The notes under the pieces were generated by a model that saw only the letters and a list, made by a program, of their open reading frames with translations, was not told the origin of the DNA and ran no database searches. Made by a program: the position numbers and the translations under genes. Of a stretch of 64,000 bases of DNA, positions 55,946-64,000 are shown piece by piece (positions within the stretch are counted from its first letter, which is position 1; every line of letters starts with the position of its first letter). The stretch covers positions 62,001 to 126,000 of the forward strand of contig NZ_BLJU01000021.1 of the NCBI RefSeq assembly GCF_009932725.1. Direction: 5' to 3'. This stretch comes from Pseudomonas yangonensis. Its GTDB lineage: Bacteria > Pseudomonadota > Gammaproteobacteria > Pseudomonadales > Pseudomonadaceae.

Positions 55946-56491
55946 ATGTCCCTGGAACAACAGTACACCGCGATCCTCGGCCAGCTCGGTGAGGACGTAT
56001 CCCGCGAAGGCCTGCTGGACACGCCCAAACGCGCCGCCAAAGCCATGCAGTACCTCTGCCGCGGCTACCAGCAGACGCTCGAGGAAGTGACCAATGGCGC
56101 GCTGTTCAGCTCCGACAACAGCGAAATGGTGCTGGTCAAGAACATCGAGCTCTACTCGCTGTGCGAGCACCACATGCTGCCGTTCATCGGCAAGGCGCAC
56201 GTAGCCTACCTGCCCAACGGCAAGGTGCTCGGCCTGTCCAAGGTGGCGCGCATCGTCGACATGTACGCCCGCCGTCTGCAGATCCAGGAGAACCTCAGCC
56301 GCCAGATCGCCGAAGCGGTCGCGCAGGTCACCGGCGCCCTCGGCGTGGCGGTGGTCATCGAAGCGCAGCACATGTGCATGATGATGCGCGGCGTGGAGAA
56401 GCAGAATTCCTCCATGGTCACTTCGGTGATGCTCGGCGAATTCCGCAGCAACCCGGCGACCCGCGGCGAATTCCTCAATCTGGTTCGCTGA
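55946..56491 (+). CDS. folE: GTP cyclohydrolase I
   Basis: This 181-aa enzyme opens GTP to dihydroneopterin triphosphate for folate synthesis. It carries the zinc ligands in LCEHHMLPF and AQHMCMMMRG, and the active-site pattern PNGKVLGLSKVARIVD. It is the FolE type of normal length. AGGA lies seven bases before the ATG. A small glutaredoxin-like gene follows at 56556. Confidence 0.95.
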   Translation: MSLEQQYTAILGQLGEDVSREGLLDTPKRAAKAMQYLCRGYQQTLEEVTNGALFSSDNSEMVLVKNIELYSLCEHHMLPFIGKAHVAYLPNGKVLGLSKVARIVDMYARRLQIQENLSRQIAEAVAQVTGALGVAVVIEAQHMCMMMRGVEKQNSSMVTSVMLGEFRSNPATRGEFLNLVR

Positions 56492-56503
56492 TCCCGCTCA
56501 AGA

Positions 56504-56535
56504 CGACGGCCGCTCACTTCGGTGAACGGCCGTCG
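56504..56535. other. GC-rich hairpin between folE and the glutaredoxin-like gene
   Basis: CGACGGCCG (56504-56512) and CGGCCGTCG (56527-56535) form a perfect 9-bp stem with a CAC-TTCG-GTG inner hairpin. There is no T-run, so it is more likely a transcript-stabilising or attenuating stem than a simple terminator. Confidence 0.55.
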
Positions 56536-56555
56536 GCATTTCAGGAGTTAGAAAG

Positions 56556-56924
56556 ATGTTGATCAAAGCCCTTCGAATCGGCCTGGGCCAGCTGGTCGTG
56601 TTCGCCGACTGGGTCAGCCGTCCGCGCAAGCTCAAGCGCAGCCCCGAGGCGCAAGCCGAAGTCGAGCGTGCCACGGCCAACCTGGCGCTGTACCAGTTCC
56701 ACGCCTGCCCGTTCTGCGTCAAGGTACGGCGCACCCTGCACCGCCTCAATCTGCCGGTGCAATTGCGCGACGCCAAACACGACGGCGAGCACCGCCAGGC
56801 GCTGGAGCAGCAAGGCGGCCGCATCAAGGTGCCGTGCCTGCGCATCGAGGAAAACGGCCAGAGCACCTGGCTGTACGAGTCCAAGGCGATCATCGCCTAT
56901 CTGGATCAGCGCTTCGCGAACTGA
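56556..56924 (+). CDS. Glutaredoxin/GST N-terminal-like protein
   Basis: This 122-aa protein has a basic N-terminal helix that may sit on the membrane (ALRIGLGQLVVFADWVS), then a thioredoxin-fold domain with the redox motif CPFC near residue 51 and the cis-Pro segment IKVPCLRIE near 90. The TWLYESKAIIAYL ending is typical of GST N-terminal/glutaredoxin domains. AGGAG lies eight bases before the ATG. The target is unknown. Confidence 0.88.
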   Translation: MLIKALRIGLGQLVVFADWVSRPRKLKRSPEAQAEVERATANLALYQFHACPFCVKVRRTLHRLNLPVQLRDAKHDGEHRQALEQQGGRIKVPCLRIEENGQSTWLYESKAIIAYLDQRFAN

Positions 56925-56959
56925 TGCCTTAAGGTGGGTCTCCACCATTGCGGCGGATC

Positions 56960-57070
56960 GTAGCCCGGATGCAATCCGGGAGCTCTGGAACGGCTTTCGC
57001 GGCTGAAGCCGCGCCTACACGAGCGGCGTACCTTCGCCTGACACTTGTAGGAGCGAGCTCTGCTCGCGAA
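56960..57070. repeat. Three different REP units in one spacer
   Basis: Single units of three families lie in a row: GTAGCCCGGATGCAATCCGG (56960-56981), TTCGCGGCTGAAGCCGCGCC (56997-57019) and TGTAGGAGCGAGCTCTGCTC (57046-57070). They fill the 153-bp spacer between the convergent glutaredoxin-like gene and ligA. Confidence 0.75.
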
Positions 57071-57077
57071 CGGCCCT

Positions 57078-59438
57078 CTAGGGTTCGATGCCGTAGGCTT
57101 TGAGCTGGTCGAGGAACTGCGCTTCGTCCAATACCTTCACCCCGAGTTCGCCGGCCTTGGCCAGCTTCGAGCCAGCACCTGGCCCCGCCACCACACAGTG
57201 GGTCTTGGCCGACACCGAGCCGGCCACCTTGGCGCCCAGGCTTTCCAGCTTTTCCTTCGCCACGTCGCGGCTCATCACTTCCAGGCTGCCGGTCAGCACC
57301 CAGGTCTGGCCGGCCAGGGGCAGGCCTTCGGCGACCTTCTTCTCGCTTTGCCAGTGCATGCCGAACTCGCGCAGCTGCTGCTCGATGGCGCGGGCACGCT
57401 GGGCGTTGGCCGTCTCGTCGAAGAACTCGCGCACCGCCTTGGCCTGCCTCTCGGGCAGCGCCTGGCGCATGTCCAGCCAGTCGCCATTGACTACGCCTTC
57501 CAGGCTGCCGAAGCGCTCGGCCAGCTTGTGCGCCGCACCTGGGCCGACGGTGGGAATGTTCAGCTTGTCGAGCATGCCGCCGAGCGTGGCCACAGCGGAG
57601 AACTCGGCGCTCAGCTCGCCCTCGTCCTGCAATTCGAGACCGCACTCGCCGAGCAAGGCGCTGATCACCTGCTGGTTATGCGCATCCTCGAAGAAGCTGT
57701 GGATCTCGTGGGCCACTTCCAAACCGATATCCGGCAGGTACGTCAGCACCTCGGGCAGCGCCTGGCGCACACGCTCCAGCGAGGCCAGCGAACGGGCCAG
57801 CACCTTGGCGGTTTCCTCGCCCACGTCGGGAATGCCCAGGGCATAGATGAACCGCGCCAGGCTCGGCCGCTTGCTGTTCTCGATGGCTGCCAGCAGCTTG
57901 TTGCTGGAAACCTCGGCGAAGCCTTCCAGACCGATGATCTGCTGGAAGGTCAGTTTGTACAGGTCGGCCGGCGAGCCGATCAGCTTCTCGTCCACCAGTT
58001 GCTCGATGGTCTTGTCGCCGAGCCCCTCGATGTCCATCGCGCGGCGCGAGACGAAGTGGATGATCGCCTGCTTGAGCTGTGCCTGGCAGCTCAGGCGACC
58101 GACGCAGCGGTACACCGAGCCTTCGCTGACCGACTCCTTGCCCTTGCTGCGCTTGACCAGTTGCGTGCGCTCCACCGCCGAGCCGCACACCGGGCACTGC
58201 TCGGGAATGTGCACCGGGCGGGCGTTTTCCGGGCGACGCTCGGGCACCACCGCCATCACTTGCGGGATCACGTCCCCGGCGCGGCGAATGATTACCGTGT
58301 CGCCGATCATCACACCCAGGCGCGCCACTTCGTCCATGTTGTGCAGGGTAGCGTTGGCCACCATCACCCCCGCCACCTTGACCGGGTTCAGGCGCGCAAC
58401 CGGGGTCACCGCGCCGGTACGGCCCACCTGAAATTCCACGTCGAGCAGCTCGGTGAGCTCTTCCTGCGCAGGGAACTTGTGGGCGATGGCCCAGTGCGGC
58501 GTGCGCGCGCGGTAGCCCAACTGCTGCTGGTCCTCGATATTGTTGACCTTGAACACCACGCCATCGATGTCATAGGCCAGGCTCATGCGCCGCTGACCGA
58601 TATCGCGGTAGTAGTCCAGGCAGGCCTCGACGCCCTTGGCCAGTTTCAGCTCGCGGCTGATGGGCACGCCCCATGCCTTGAGCTGCTGCAGCATGGCCAC
58701 CTGGGTACCCGCCAGTTCACCACTGACCTGACCGACGCCATAGCAGCAGAACTCCAGCGGGCGACTGGCGGTGATCTTCGGGTCGAGCTGGCGCAGGCTG
58801 CCGGCAGCGGCGTTGCGCGGGTTGGCGAAGGTCTTGCCACCACTCTCGGCCTGGCGTGCATTGAGCTCCTCGAAGCCGGACTTGGGCATGAACACTTCGC
58901 CACGCACTTCCAGCACCCGCGGCCAACCTTTGCCCTGCAGCTTGAGCGGCACGTTGCGGATGGTGCGCACGTTGCTGGTGATGTCCTCGCCGGTGCTGCC
59001 GTCGCCGCGCGTGGCACCGCGCACCAGTTGGCCGTTCTCGTAGCGCAGGCTGACGGCCAGACCGTCGAGCTTGGGTTCGCAGCTGTACTCGATTTCCGCA
59101 CCGCCGCCGAACAGATCGCCGCCCGAAACGCCAAGGCCATGCTGCACACTGCGATCAAAAGCGCGCAGGTCGTCTTCCTCGAAGGCGTTGCCCAGGCTGA
59201 GCATCGGCACCTCATGGCGCACCTCGCCGAAGGCGCTGAGCGCCTCACCACCGACGCGCTGGGTCGGCGACTCGGGCGTAACCAGCTCCGGATGCTCGGC
59301 TTCCAGCGCCTGCAGCTCGCGGAACAGGCGGTCGTACTCGGCGTCGGGCACGCTCGGCTCGTCCAGCACGTAGTAACGGTAGTTGTGCGCGTCCAGTTCG
59401 TTGCGCAGTTCGGAAATACGTTGGGCGGCGTCGGTCAT
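57078..59438 (-). CDS. ligA: NAD-dependent DNA ligase
   Basis: This 786-aa enzyme seals nicks in replication. The adenylation Lys123 is in CEPKLDGLAV; the OB domain, a zinc-finger region starting CPVCGSAVERT with an inserted basic loop, helix-hairpin-helix repeats (about 500-640) and a C-terminal BRCT domain (about 700-786) follow. It is about 100 residues longer than the E. coli enzyme, mainly in linkers. It lies downstream of zipA on the same strand with a terminator between them, giving the smc-zipA-ligA order that I recall in other pseudomonads. Confidence 0.97.
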   Translation of the reverse strand: MTDAAQRISELRNELDAHNYRYYVLDEPSVPDAEYDRLFRELQALEAEHPELVTPESPTQRVGGEALSAFGEVRHEVPMLSLGNAFEEDDLRAFDRSVQHGLGVSGGDLFGGGAEIEYSCEPKLDGLAVSLRYENGQLVRGATRGDGSTGEDITSNVRTIRNVPLKLQGKGWPRVLEVRGEVFMPKSGFEELNARQAESGGKTFANPRNAAAGSLRQLDPKITASRPLEFCCYGVGQVSGELAGTQVAMLQQLKAWGVPISRELKLAKGVEACLDYYRDIGQRRMSLAYDIDGVVFKVNNIEDQQQLGYRARTPHWAIAHKFPAQEELTELLDVEFQVGRTGAVTPVARLNPVKVAGVMVANATLHNMDEVARLGVMIGDTVIIRRAGDVIPQVMAVVPERRPENARPVHIPEQCPVCGSAVERTQLVKRSKGKESVSEGSVYRCVGRLSCQAQLKQAIIHFVSRRAMDIEGLGDKTIEQLVDEKLIGSPADLYKLTFQQIIGLEGFAEVSSNKLLAAIENSKRPSLARFIYALGIPDVGEETAKVLARSLASLERVRQALPEVLTYLPDIGLEVAHEIHSFFEDAHNQQVISALLGECGLELQDEGELSAEFSAVATLGGMLDKLNIPTVGPGAAHKLAERFGSLEGVVNGDWLDMRQALPERQAKAVREFFDETANAQRARAIEQQLREFGMHWQSEKKVAEGLPLAGQTWVLTGSLEVMSRDVAKEKLESLGAKVAGSVSAKTHCVVAGPGAGSKLAKAGELGVKVLDEAQFLDQLKAYGIEP

Positions 59439-59455
59439 GCTCGGTCTCTCAAACG

Positions 59456-59485
59456 AAAAGAGCAGCCTTGGCTGCTCTCTTTTGA
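59456..59485 (-). terminator. Terminator between zipA and ligA
   Basis: On the minus strand, AGAGCAGCC / GGCTGCTCT with a two-base loop is followed by TTTTCGTTT. It lies 14 bp after the zipA stop codon and would at least partly separate ligA from zipA. Confidence 0.8.
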
Positions 59486-59498
59486 CTTCGTGTTCGGG

Positions 59499-60323
59499 TC
59501 AGCGTTTCTGTGTCAGTTGCCGGCGCTCGAACTCGACGATGCGCTGGCGGTAGTGTTCGATGGTTTGCGCGGTCATCACGCTGCGCTGGTCGTCCTTCAG
59601 CTCGCCGCCCAGTTCGTGGGCCAGCTTGCGTGCAGCCGCGACCATCACGTCGAAGGCCTGCTTGGGATGACGCGGGCCAGGCAGGCTGAGGAAGAAGCTC
59701 ACCGCTCTGGTACTGAAGCCTTCGATATCGTCCAGATCGAAGGTACCGGGCTTGAGCGCGTTGGCCATGGAGAACAGCACCTCGCCATTACCCGCCATGC
59801 TCTCATGACGGTGGAAGATGTCCATTTCGCCGAAGCGCAGACCGCTTTCCAGAATGTTCTGCAGCAGCGCCGGGCCCTTGAAGCCGAAGTCGTCACGGGC
59901 CACCACGTTGATCACCAGCACCTCTTCCACGGGGGCAGCATCAGCGGCGGGCTTGGCGGGTTTCTTAGGCTCTTTCGGCTCGACTTCATCGACCGGGTTG
60001 AGCAGGGTCGGTACCGGCTCGTCGACCGCCAGGTTGAGGTCGCCCTGCTGCGGCTCGTTGCGCGAGCGACGTGGCAGGTCCTTGGCGCTCATCGATGGCA
60101 GATCATCTTCGTCCAGTTGAGGATCGTGGTCGCGCTGCACTACCCGTGGCGGGCTGAGAAGATCCGGATCGCTGTCGTCGTCGGGCATATTGGCGAAGCT
60201 GCGATCGAGCTTGAATCTGAGTTTCCCCTTACCGCCGCGCATACGGCGCCAGCCGTCGAAAAGAATGCCAGCGATAACGATGATGCCAATAACGATCAGC
60301 CACTCGCGCAGACCGAATTCCAT
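59499..60323 (-). CDS. zipA: Cell-division protein ZipA
   Basis: This 274-aa protein anchors FtsZ to the membrane. It has an N-terminal helix (about 7-22, EWLIVIGIIVIAGILFD), a charged and Pro-rich linker (about 40-125) and a C-terminal FtsZ-binding domain (about 130-265, starting EEVLVINVVARDDFGFKG). It starts MEFGLREWL, typical of Pseudomonas ZipA. The 214-bp spacer to smc contains an AT-rich stretch likely to hold its promoter; no gene is seen there. Confidence 0.95.
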   Translation of the reverse strand: MEFGLREWLIVIGIIVIAGILFDGWRRMRGGKGKLRFKLDRSFANMPDDDSDPDLLSPPRVVQRDHDPQLDEDDLPSMSAKDLPRRSRNEPQQGDLNLAVDEPVPTLLNPVDEVEPKEPKKPAKPAADAAPVEEVLVINVVARDDFGFKGPALLQNILESGLRFGEMDIFHRHESMAGNGEVLFSMANALKPGTFDLDDIEGFSTRAVSFFLSLPGPRHPKQAFDVMVAAARKLAHELGGELKDDQRSVMTAQTIEHYRQRIVEFERRQLTQKR

Positions 60324-60537
60324 GAAATACCTGACCCTTAAAAATTCTGGTGAAAAAAAGATCCAATCAACCGGATCGCAACTCGACTATAAAACGCGGC
60401 GCCAACTCCATGTTCTGTCTGACGTTTTCCGCGTGTAACAAAAGTGGGCAATAAGCTAGCACGACGAAAGGCAACTTTACACAGGGAGCAACATTAAGGT
60501 TGTGCCTATATTCAGTTAATCCCACGGCGGTCTGCCA

Positions 60538-63500
60538 TCACGCCTCCACCATCGCCAGCGCCTCCTCGACATCCACTGCCACCAGACGCGAGCAGCCCGG
60601 CTCGTGCATGGTGACCCCCATCAGCTGATCGGCCATTTCCATGGCGATCTTGTTGTGGGTGATATAGATGAACTGCACCGTCGCCGACATCTCCTTGACC
60701 AGCCGCGCATAGCGTCCGACGTTGGCATCATCCAGCGGTGCATCCACTTCATCCAACATGCAGAACGGCGCCGGATTGAGCTGGAAGATGGAAAACACCA
60801 GTGCCAAGGCGGTCAACGCCTTCTCTCCACCGGAGAGCAAATGAATGGTGCTGTTCTTCTTGCCCGGGGGCCGCGCCATGATGGTTACACCGGTATCGAG
60901 TAAATCTTCGCCGGTGAGTTCCAAATAAGCGTTGCCGCCACCGAAAACTTTTGGAAAGAGTGCCTGCAAACCGCCATTGATCTGATCGAAGGTGTCCTTG
61001 AAACGGTTGCGTGTTTCCTTGTCGATCTTGCGGATGACGTTTTCCAGGGTTTCCAGGGCCTCGACCAGATCGGCGTCCTGCGCGTCCAGATAACGCTTGC
61101 GCTCTGACTGCTGCTGATACTCGTCGATGGCTGCCAGGTTGATCGGCCCGAGCCGGGCGATGCGTGCGGCCATGCGCTCCAGCTCTTCTTCCCAGGCGCT
61201 TTCAGTGGCCTCGGCCGGCAGCGTGGCGATCACCCCGTGCAGGTCGTAATTGTCCTCGGCGAGCTGGTCGGCCAGGGCCTTGCGCCGCACGTTGAGCGAC
61301 TGCCAGTCCATGCGCTGCTGCTCCAGTTGGCTGCGCAGCATTTGCGCCTGCTGCTCGGCCTGAGTGCGGCGTTTCTCGGCGTCACGCAGTTCGCGGTCGG
61401 CATCTTCCAAAGCCAAACGCGCCTGACGCAGCTCCTCGTCTACCGCCATGCGCCGCTCTAACAGCTCTTCGAGCTTGATGCGCAGCTCTTCCAGCGGCGC
61501 CTCGCCCTCTTCCAGATTCAGCGACAACTGCTCGCGCCGCTCGTGCAGACGCTCGGCCTGCAGTTGCAGACGCTCCAGCGCCTGCCGGGTGGAGTCGTGC
61601 TGCGCCTTGAGCGAGCCGACCCGTACCGCCAGCTGGTGGGCGTGATCCTTGTGCTGCCGCGCCTCCTGACGCACCCGATCGAGGCGTTCGCGCAGGCTGT
61701 CGCGGCTGGCCAGCAGGCTTTCGCGCTGCTCGTTATCCAGGGCCATGGCGTCGAGCGCATCCTGCAATTGCAGGCGCGCTTCGCCGAGTTGTTCCTGCTC
61801 GATCTCGCGCTGCTCGGCCGCTTCCTGCAGCTCGTCCTGCAGACGACGACGGCGCAGGCCCAGCTGCTCGGCCTTGGCCTGACTGGCGGAGAGTTTTGCC
61901 TTCAGCTCGCTCAACTGCCGCGCCAACTCTTGGCCTTGGCGACGCTGCTGCTCACGCTGTTCTTCCTGAAGACGTTGTTCGTCGCGCAGCCCCAGCAGAC
62001 GCTCATCCAGTTGCGCCAAAGCCGCTTCGCGTTCCTCACGCTCCAGTTGCAGACGTTCCAGTTCCTGGCCACGGGCCAGCACGCCACTGTCGGCCTCGGC
62101 AGCGCGGCGCACACGCAGAAAATGCCGGCCGACCCAATAGCCGTCGCGGCTGATCAGGCTTTCGCCCTCGGCCAGCTGCGCACGAGCCGCCAGCGCCTGC
62201 TCCAGCGATTCCACCGGGCGCACGCCAGCCAGCCAGGGCGACAGGTCGTGGCTCGACTCGATCTTGTCCAGCAGACTGCCAGCACGGCGTGCGCCGCCAC
62301 TGGCGGGGCTGACTAGACGCAGTTCGCCCTGTTCCAGACTGGCAAAATCCAGGCCGGCGAAATCGTCCAGCAGCACCGCCTGCAGGTCGGCGCCGAGCAC
62401 TGTTTCCACCGCCAGCTCCCAGCCGGCCTCCACACGCAGCCCTTCGGCCAGGCGCGGGCGCTGCAACAGGTTCTGCTCGCGCAGCCAGTCGCCTGCGCCC
62501 TGCCCTGGGTCCAGGGCAGCCTGTTGCAGCGCTTCCAGTGACGCCAGGCGACCGTTCAGCCGCTGTAGCTCACCTTGCGCCTGCTGCTGGGCCTGACCGG
62601 CTTGCTGCAGGTCCTCGCGCAGTTGCTGCAGACGCTCGGCCTGCTGCTCTTCGGCCAGCTGCAGGGCCTCGTGCTCCAGCTCGCCGGCGGCGAGCTGTTC
62701 GTTCAGTTCGAGAATGGCAGCGTCTTCGGGGTCGGCCGCCAGTTGCTGCAATTCTTCGTTCAGTCGGCGCTGGCGTTCGGCAAGGCGCTCCAGGCTCTGC
62801 TCCAGCTGGGCGATGCGCGACTGCTGCACTTCGGCCTGGCGACGCGGCTCGGCGCTGCGCTGGTTGAAGCCGTCCCATTGCTCCTGCCAGCCGTGCATGG
62901 CGGCCTCGGCCTCTTCCAGGCTGGCGGCGGACTCCTCGGCAGCGGCGGCGGTCATCTCCTGCTCGGGCAGGAGCATCTCCAGCTCTTCACCCAGAGTGGC
63001 CAGCAGGGTGCGGTCATGGCCGAGGTGCGATTCGGTTTCCAGGCGCGCCTTTTCCGCCTCGCGCAGGTCGTCCTGCAACTGGCGCAGGCGCTGCTGGCCG
63101 TGCTGGATGCTCTGCTCGACGCGGGCAATATCGCCACCCACGGAATAGAAGCGGCCCTGCACCAGGTTGAACCGTTCGGAGAGTTCATGATGGCCGTCGC
63201 GCAGGCGCTCGATGGCAGCGTCGGCACTGCGCTGCTCGGCCACCAATACTTCGAAGGCCACTTCCTGGTCGCCGATCACCTGCTCGCGGCTGCCGACCTG
63301 CTGATTCAGGGTCTGCCAGCGCAGGGCCAAAAGTTGCGCCTTGAGCTGACGCTCCTCGGCCTTGTATTCCTGGTACTTCTCGGCCGCCTGAGCCTGACGG
63401 TGCAGGCGTTCGAGCTGGCGCTCCAGCTCCTCGCGCAGGTCGGTCAGGCGCGCCAGGTTTTCCTGGGTGCGGCGGATGCGGTTCTCGGTCTCGCGGCGAC

Positions 63501-64000
63501 GCTCCTTGTACTTGGAGATGCCGGCGGCTTCTTCGATGAAATTGCGCAGCTCCTCGGGCTTGGCCTCGATCAGCTTGCTGATCATGCCCTGCTCGATGAT
63601 CGAGTAACTGCGCGGCCCAAGGCCGGTGCCGAGGAAGATATCGGTGATATCGCGGCGACGGCACTTGGTGCCGTTGAGGAAATAGGTGTTCTGCCCGTCG
63701 CGGGTCACCCGGCGGCGGATGGAAATTTCCGCGAAGGCGGCGTACTCGCCCACCAGCGAGTTGTCGCTGTTGTCGAAGATCAGCTCGATCGAGGCCTGGG
63801 TCACCGGCTTGCGCGTGTTGGAGCCGTTGAAGATGACGTCGGTCATCGACTCGCCACGGAGGTTCTTCGCCGAACTCTCACCCATCACCCAGCGCACGGC
63901 GTCGATGATGTTTGACTTGCCGCAACCGTTGGGGCCGACCACCGCCGCCATGTTGCTGGAAAAGCTCACCGTCGTCGGATCGACGAAGGACTTGAAGCCG
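60538..64000 (-). CDS. smc: Chromosome segregation ATPase Smc, 5' end cut by window
   Basis: A condensin-type SMC protein; about 1153 of an expected 1160 or so residues are visible, and the first few codons lie beyond position 64000. It has the Walker A motif GPNGCGKSN, a long first coiled coil, a hinge in the middle (around DPGQGAGDWLREQN to LLDDF), a second coiled coil, the ABC signature LLSGGEKALTALAL and Walker B CMLDEVDAPLD near the end. The reading frame is open to the edge with GFKSFVDPTT before the first internal start. ScpA/B partners are not in the window. Confidence 0.97.
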   Translation of the reverse strand, partial: GFKSFVDPTTVSFSSNMAAVVGPNGCGKSNIIDAVRWVMGESSAKNLRGESMTDVIFNGSNTRKPVTQASIELIFDNSDNSLVGEYAAFAEISIRRRVTRDGQNTYFLNGTKCRRRDITDIFLGTGLGPRSYSIIEQGMISKLIEAKPEELRNFIEEAAGISKYKERRRETENRIRRTQENLARLTDLREELERQLERLHRQAQAAEKYQEYKAEERQLKAQLLALRWQTLNQQVGSREQVIGDQEVAFEVLVAEQRSADAAIERLRDGHHELSERFNLVQGRFYSVGGDIARVEQSIQHGQQRLRQLQDDLREAEKARLETESHLGHDRTLLATLGEELEMLLPEQEMTAAAAEESAASLEEAEAAMHGWQEQWDGFNQRSAEPRRQAEVQQSRIAQLEQSLERLAERQRRLNEELQQLAADPEDAAILELNEQLAAGELEHEALQLAEEQQAERLQQLREDLQQAGQAQQQAQGELQRLNGRLASLEALQQAALDPGQGAGDWLREQNLLQRPRLAEGLRVEAGWELAVETVLGADLQAVLLDDFAGLDFASLEQGELRLVSPASGGARRAGSLLDKIESSHDLSPWLAGVRPVESLEQALAARAQLAEGESLISRDGYWVGRHFLRVRRAAEADSGVLARGQELERLQLEREEREAALAQLDERLLGLRDEQRLQEEQREQQRRQGQELARQLSELKAKLSASQAKAEQLGLRRRRLQDELQEAAEQREIEQEQLGEARLQLQDALDAMALDNEQRESLLASRDSLRERLDRVRQEARQHKDHAHQLAVRVGSLKAQHDSTRQALERLQLQAERLHERREQLSLNLEEGEAPLEELRIKLEELLERRMAVDEELRQARLALEDADRELRDAEKRRTQAEQQAQMLRSQLEQQRMDWQSLNVRRKALADQLAEDNYDLHGVIATLPAEATESAWEEELERMAARIARLGPINLAAIDEYQQQSERKRYLDAQDADLVEALETLENVIRKIDKETRNRFKDTFDQINGGLQALFPKVFGGGNAYLELTGEDLLDTGVTIMARPPGKKNSTIHLLSGGEKALTALALVFSIFQLNPAPFCMLDEVDAPLDDANVGRYARLVKEMSATVQFIYITHNKIAMEMADQLMGVTMHEPGCSRLVAVDVEEALAMVEA

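Noticed and set aside
57198..60341. 1047-codon frame antisense to ligA and zipA
   Set aside because: Crosses two certain genes and a terminator; the translation has no recognisable domain.

Overview
The window is a gene-dense, GC-rich bacterial chromosome segment that reads as Pseudomonas, most likely the mendocina/oleovorans/alcaligenes side of the genus. The evidence is protein similarity recognised by eye, the codon bias, the REP-type palindromes in spacers, and gene orders that I recall from P. aeruginosa. It carries about 50 protein genes and six tRNA genes. I see no phage, insertion sequence, CRISPR array or rRNA.

Layout. (1) 1-2300: the 5' part of etfB and, divergently, ETF-ubiquinone oxidoreductase, sharing a spacer with a PsrA-like palindrome. 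(2) 2358-19678, all minus strand: a biosynthetic block containing SDR, metZ, purF, cvpA, a SPOR protein, folC, accD, trpF, truA, fimV, a cysteine-less asd paralogue (usg), asd, leuB, leuD and leuC. (3) 19899-30340: a LysR regulator divergent from leuC, a five-PAS GGDEF-EAL protein, heat-shock ibpA with a sigma-32 promoter and ROSE-like leader, dusC, a small exported protein, a thioesterase, a membrane 7TMR-DISM diguanylate cyclase, an alpha/beta hydrolase and TetR. (4) 30418-32869: three tandem tRNA-Glu/tRNA-Ala pairs followed by gltX. (5) 32904-40360: LysR divergent from an EmrAB-like efflux pair, a REP array, uvrB and an aromatic aminotransferase. (6) 40361-45739, the accessory part: a truncated amidotransferase remnant, an RraB-like protein, and a Baeyer-Villiger monooxygenase / esterase / SDR operon with a divergent AraC regulator. 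(7) 45806-48537: alkA-ogt DNA repair pair, a small membrane protein with a phosphatase, and a metal-ligand-less acireductone dioxygenase paralogue. (8) 48554-56924: MFS, aroC, hydrolase, a GNAT-like membrane-anchored protein, prmB, a 42-aa membrane peptide, a cysteine hydrolase homologue lacking its cysteine, Smr, folE and a glutaredoxin-like protein. (9) 57078-64000: ligA, zipA and smc, the last cut by the window edge.

How genes work together. metZ, asd and leuBCD serve methionine, aspartate-family and leucine synthesis. purF, folC, accD, trpF, aroC and folE are housekeeping. fimV and the two GGDEF proteins point to surface and c-di-GMP control. The monooxygenase-esterase-SDR set fits stepwise oxidation of an alcohol through ketone and ester. 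Its order with a divergent AraC gene resembles the virS-mymA-lipR-Rv3085 locus of Mycobacterium tuberculosis, and it is my best candidate for an under-described system here. Other points worth checking are three enzyme-family members that have lost key catalytic or metal residues (usg, the acireductone dioxygenase paralogue and the isochorismatase-family protein). All functional calls are from reading the sequence; no database search was run.
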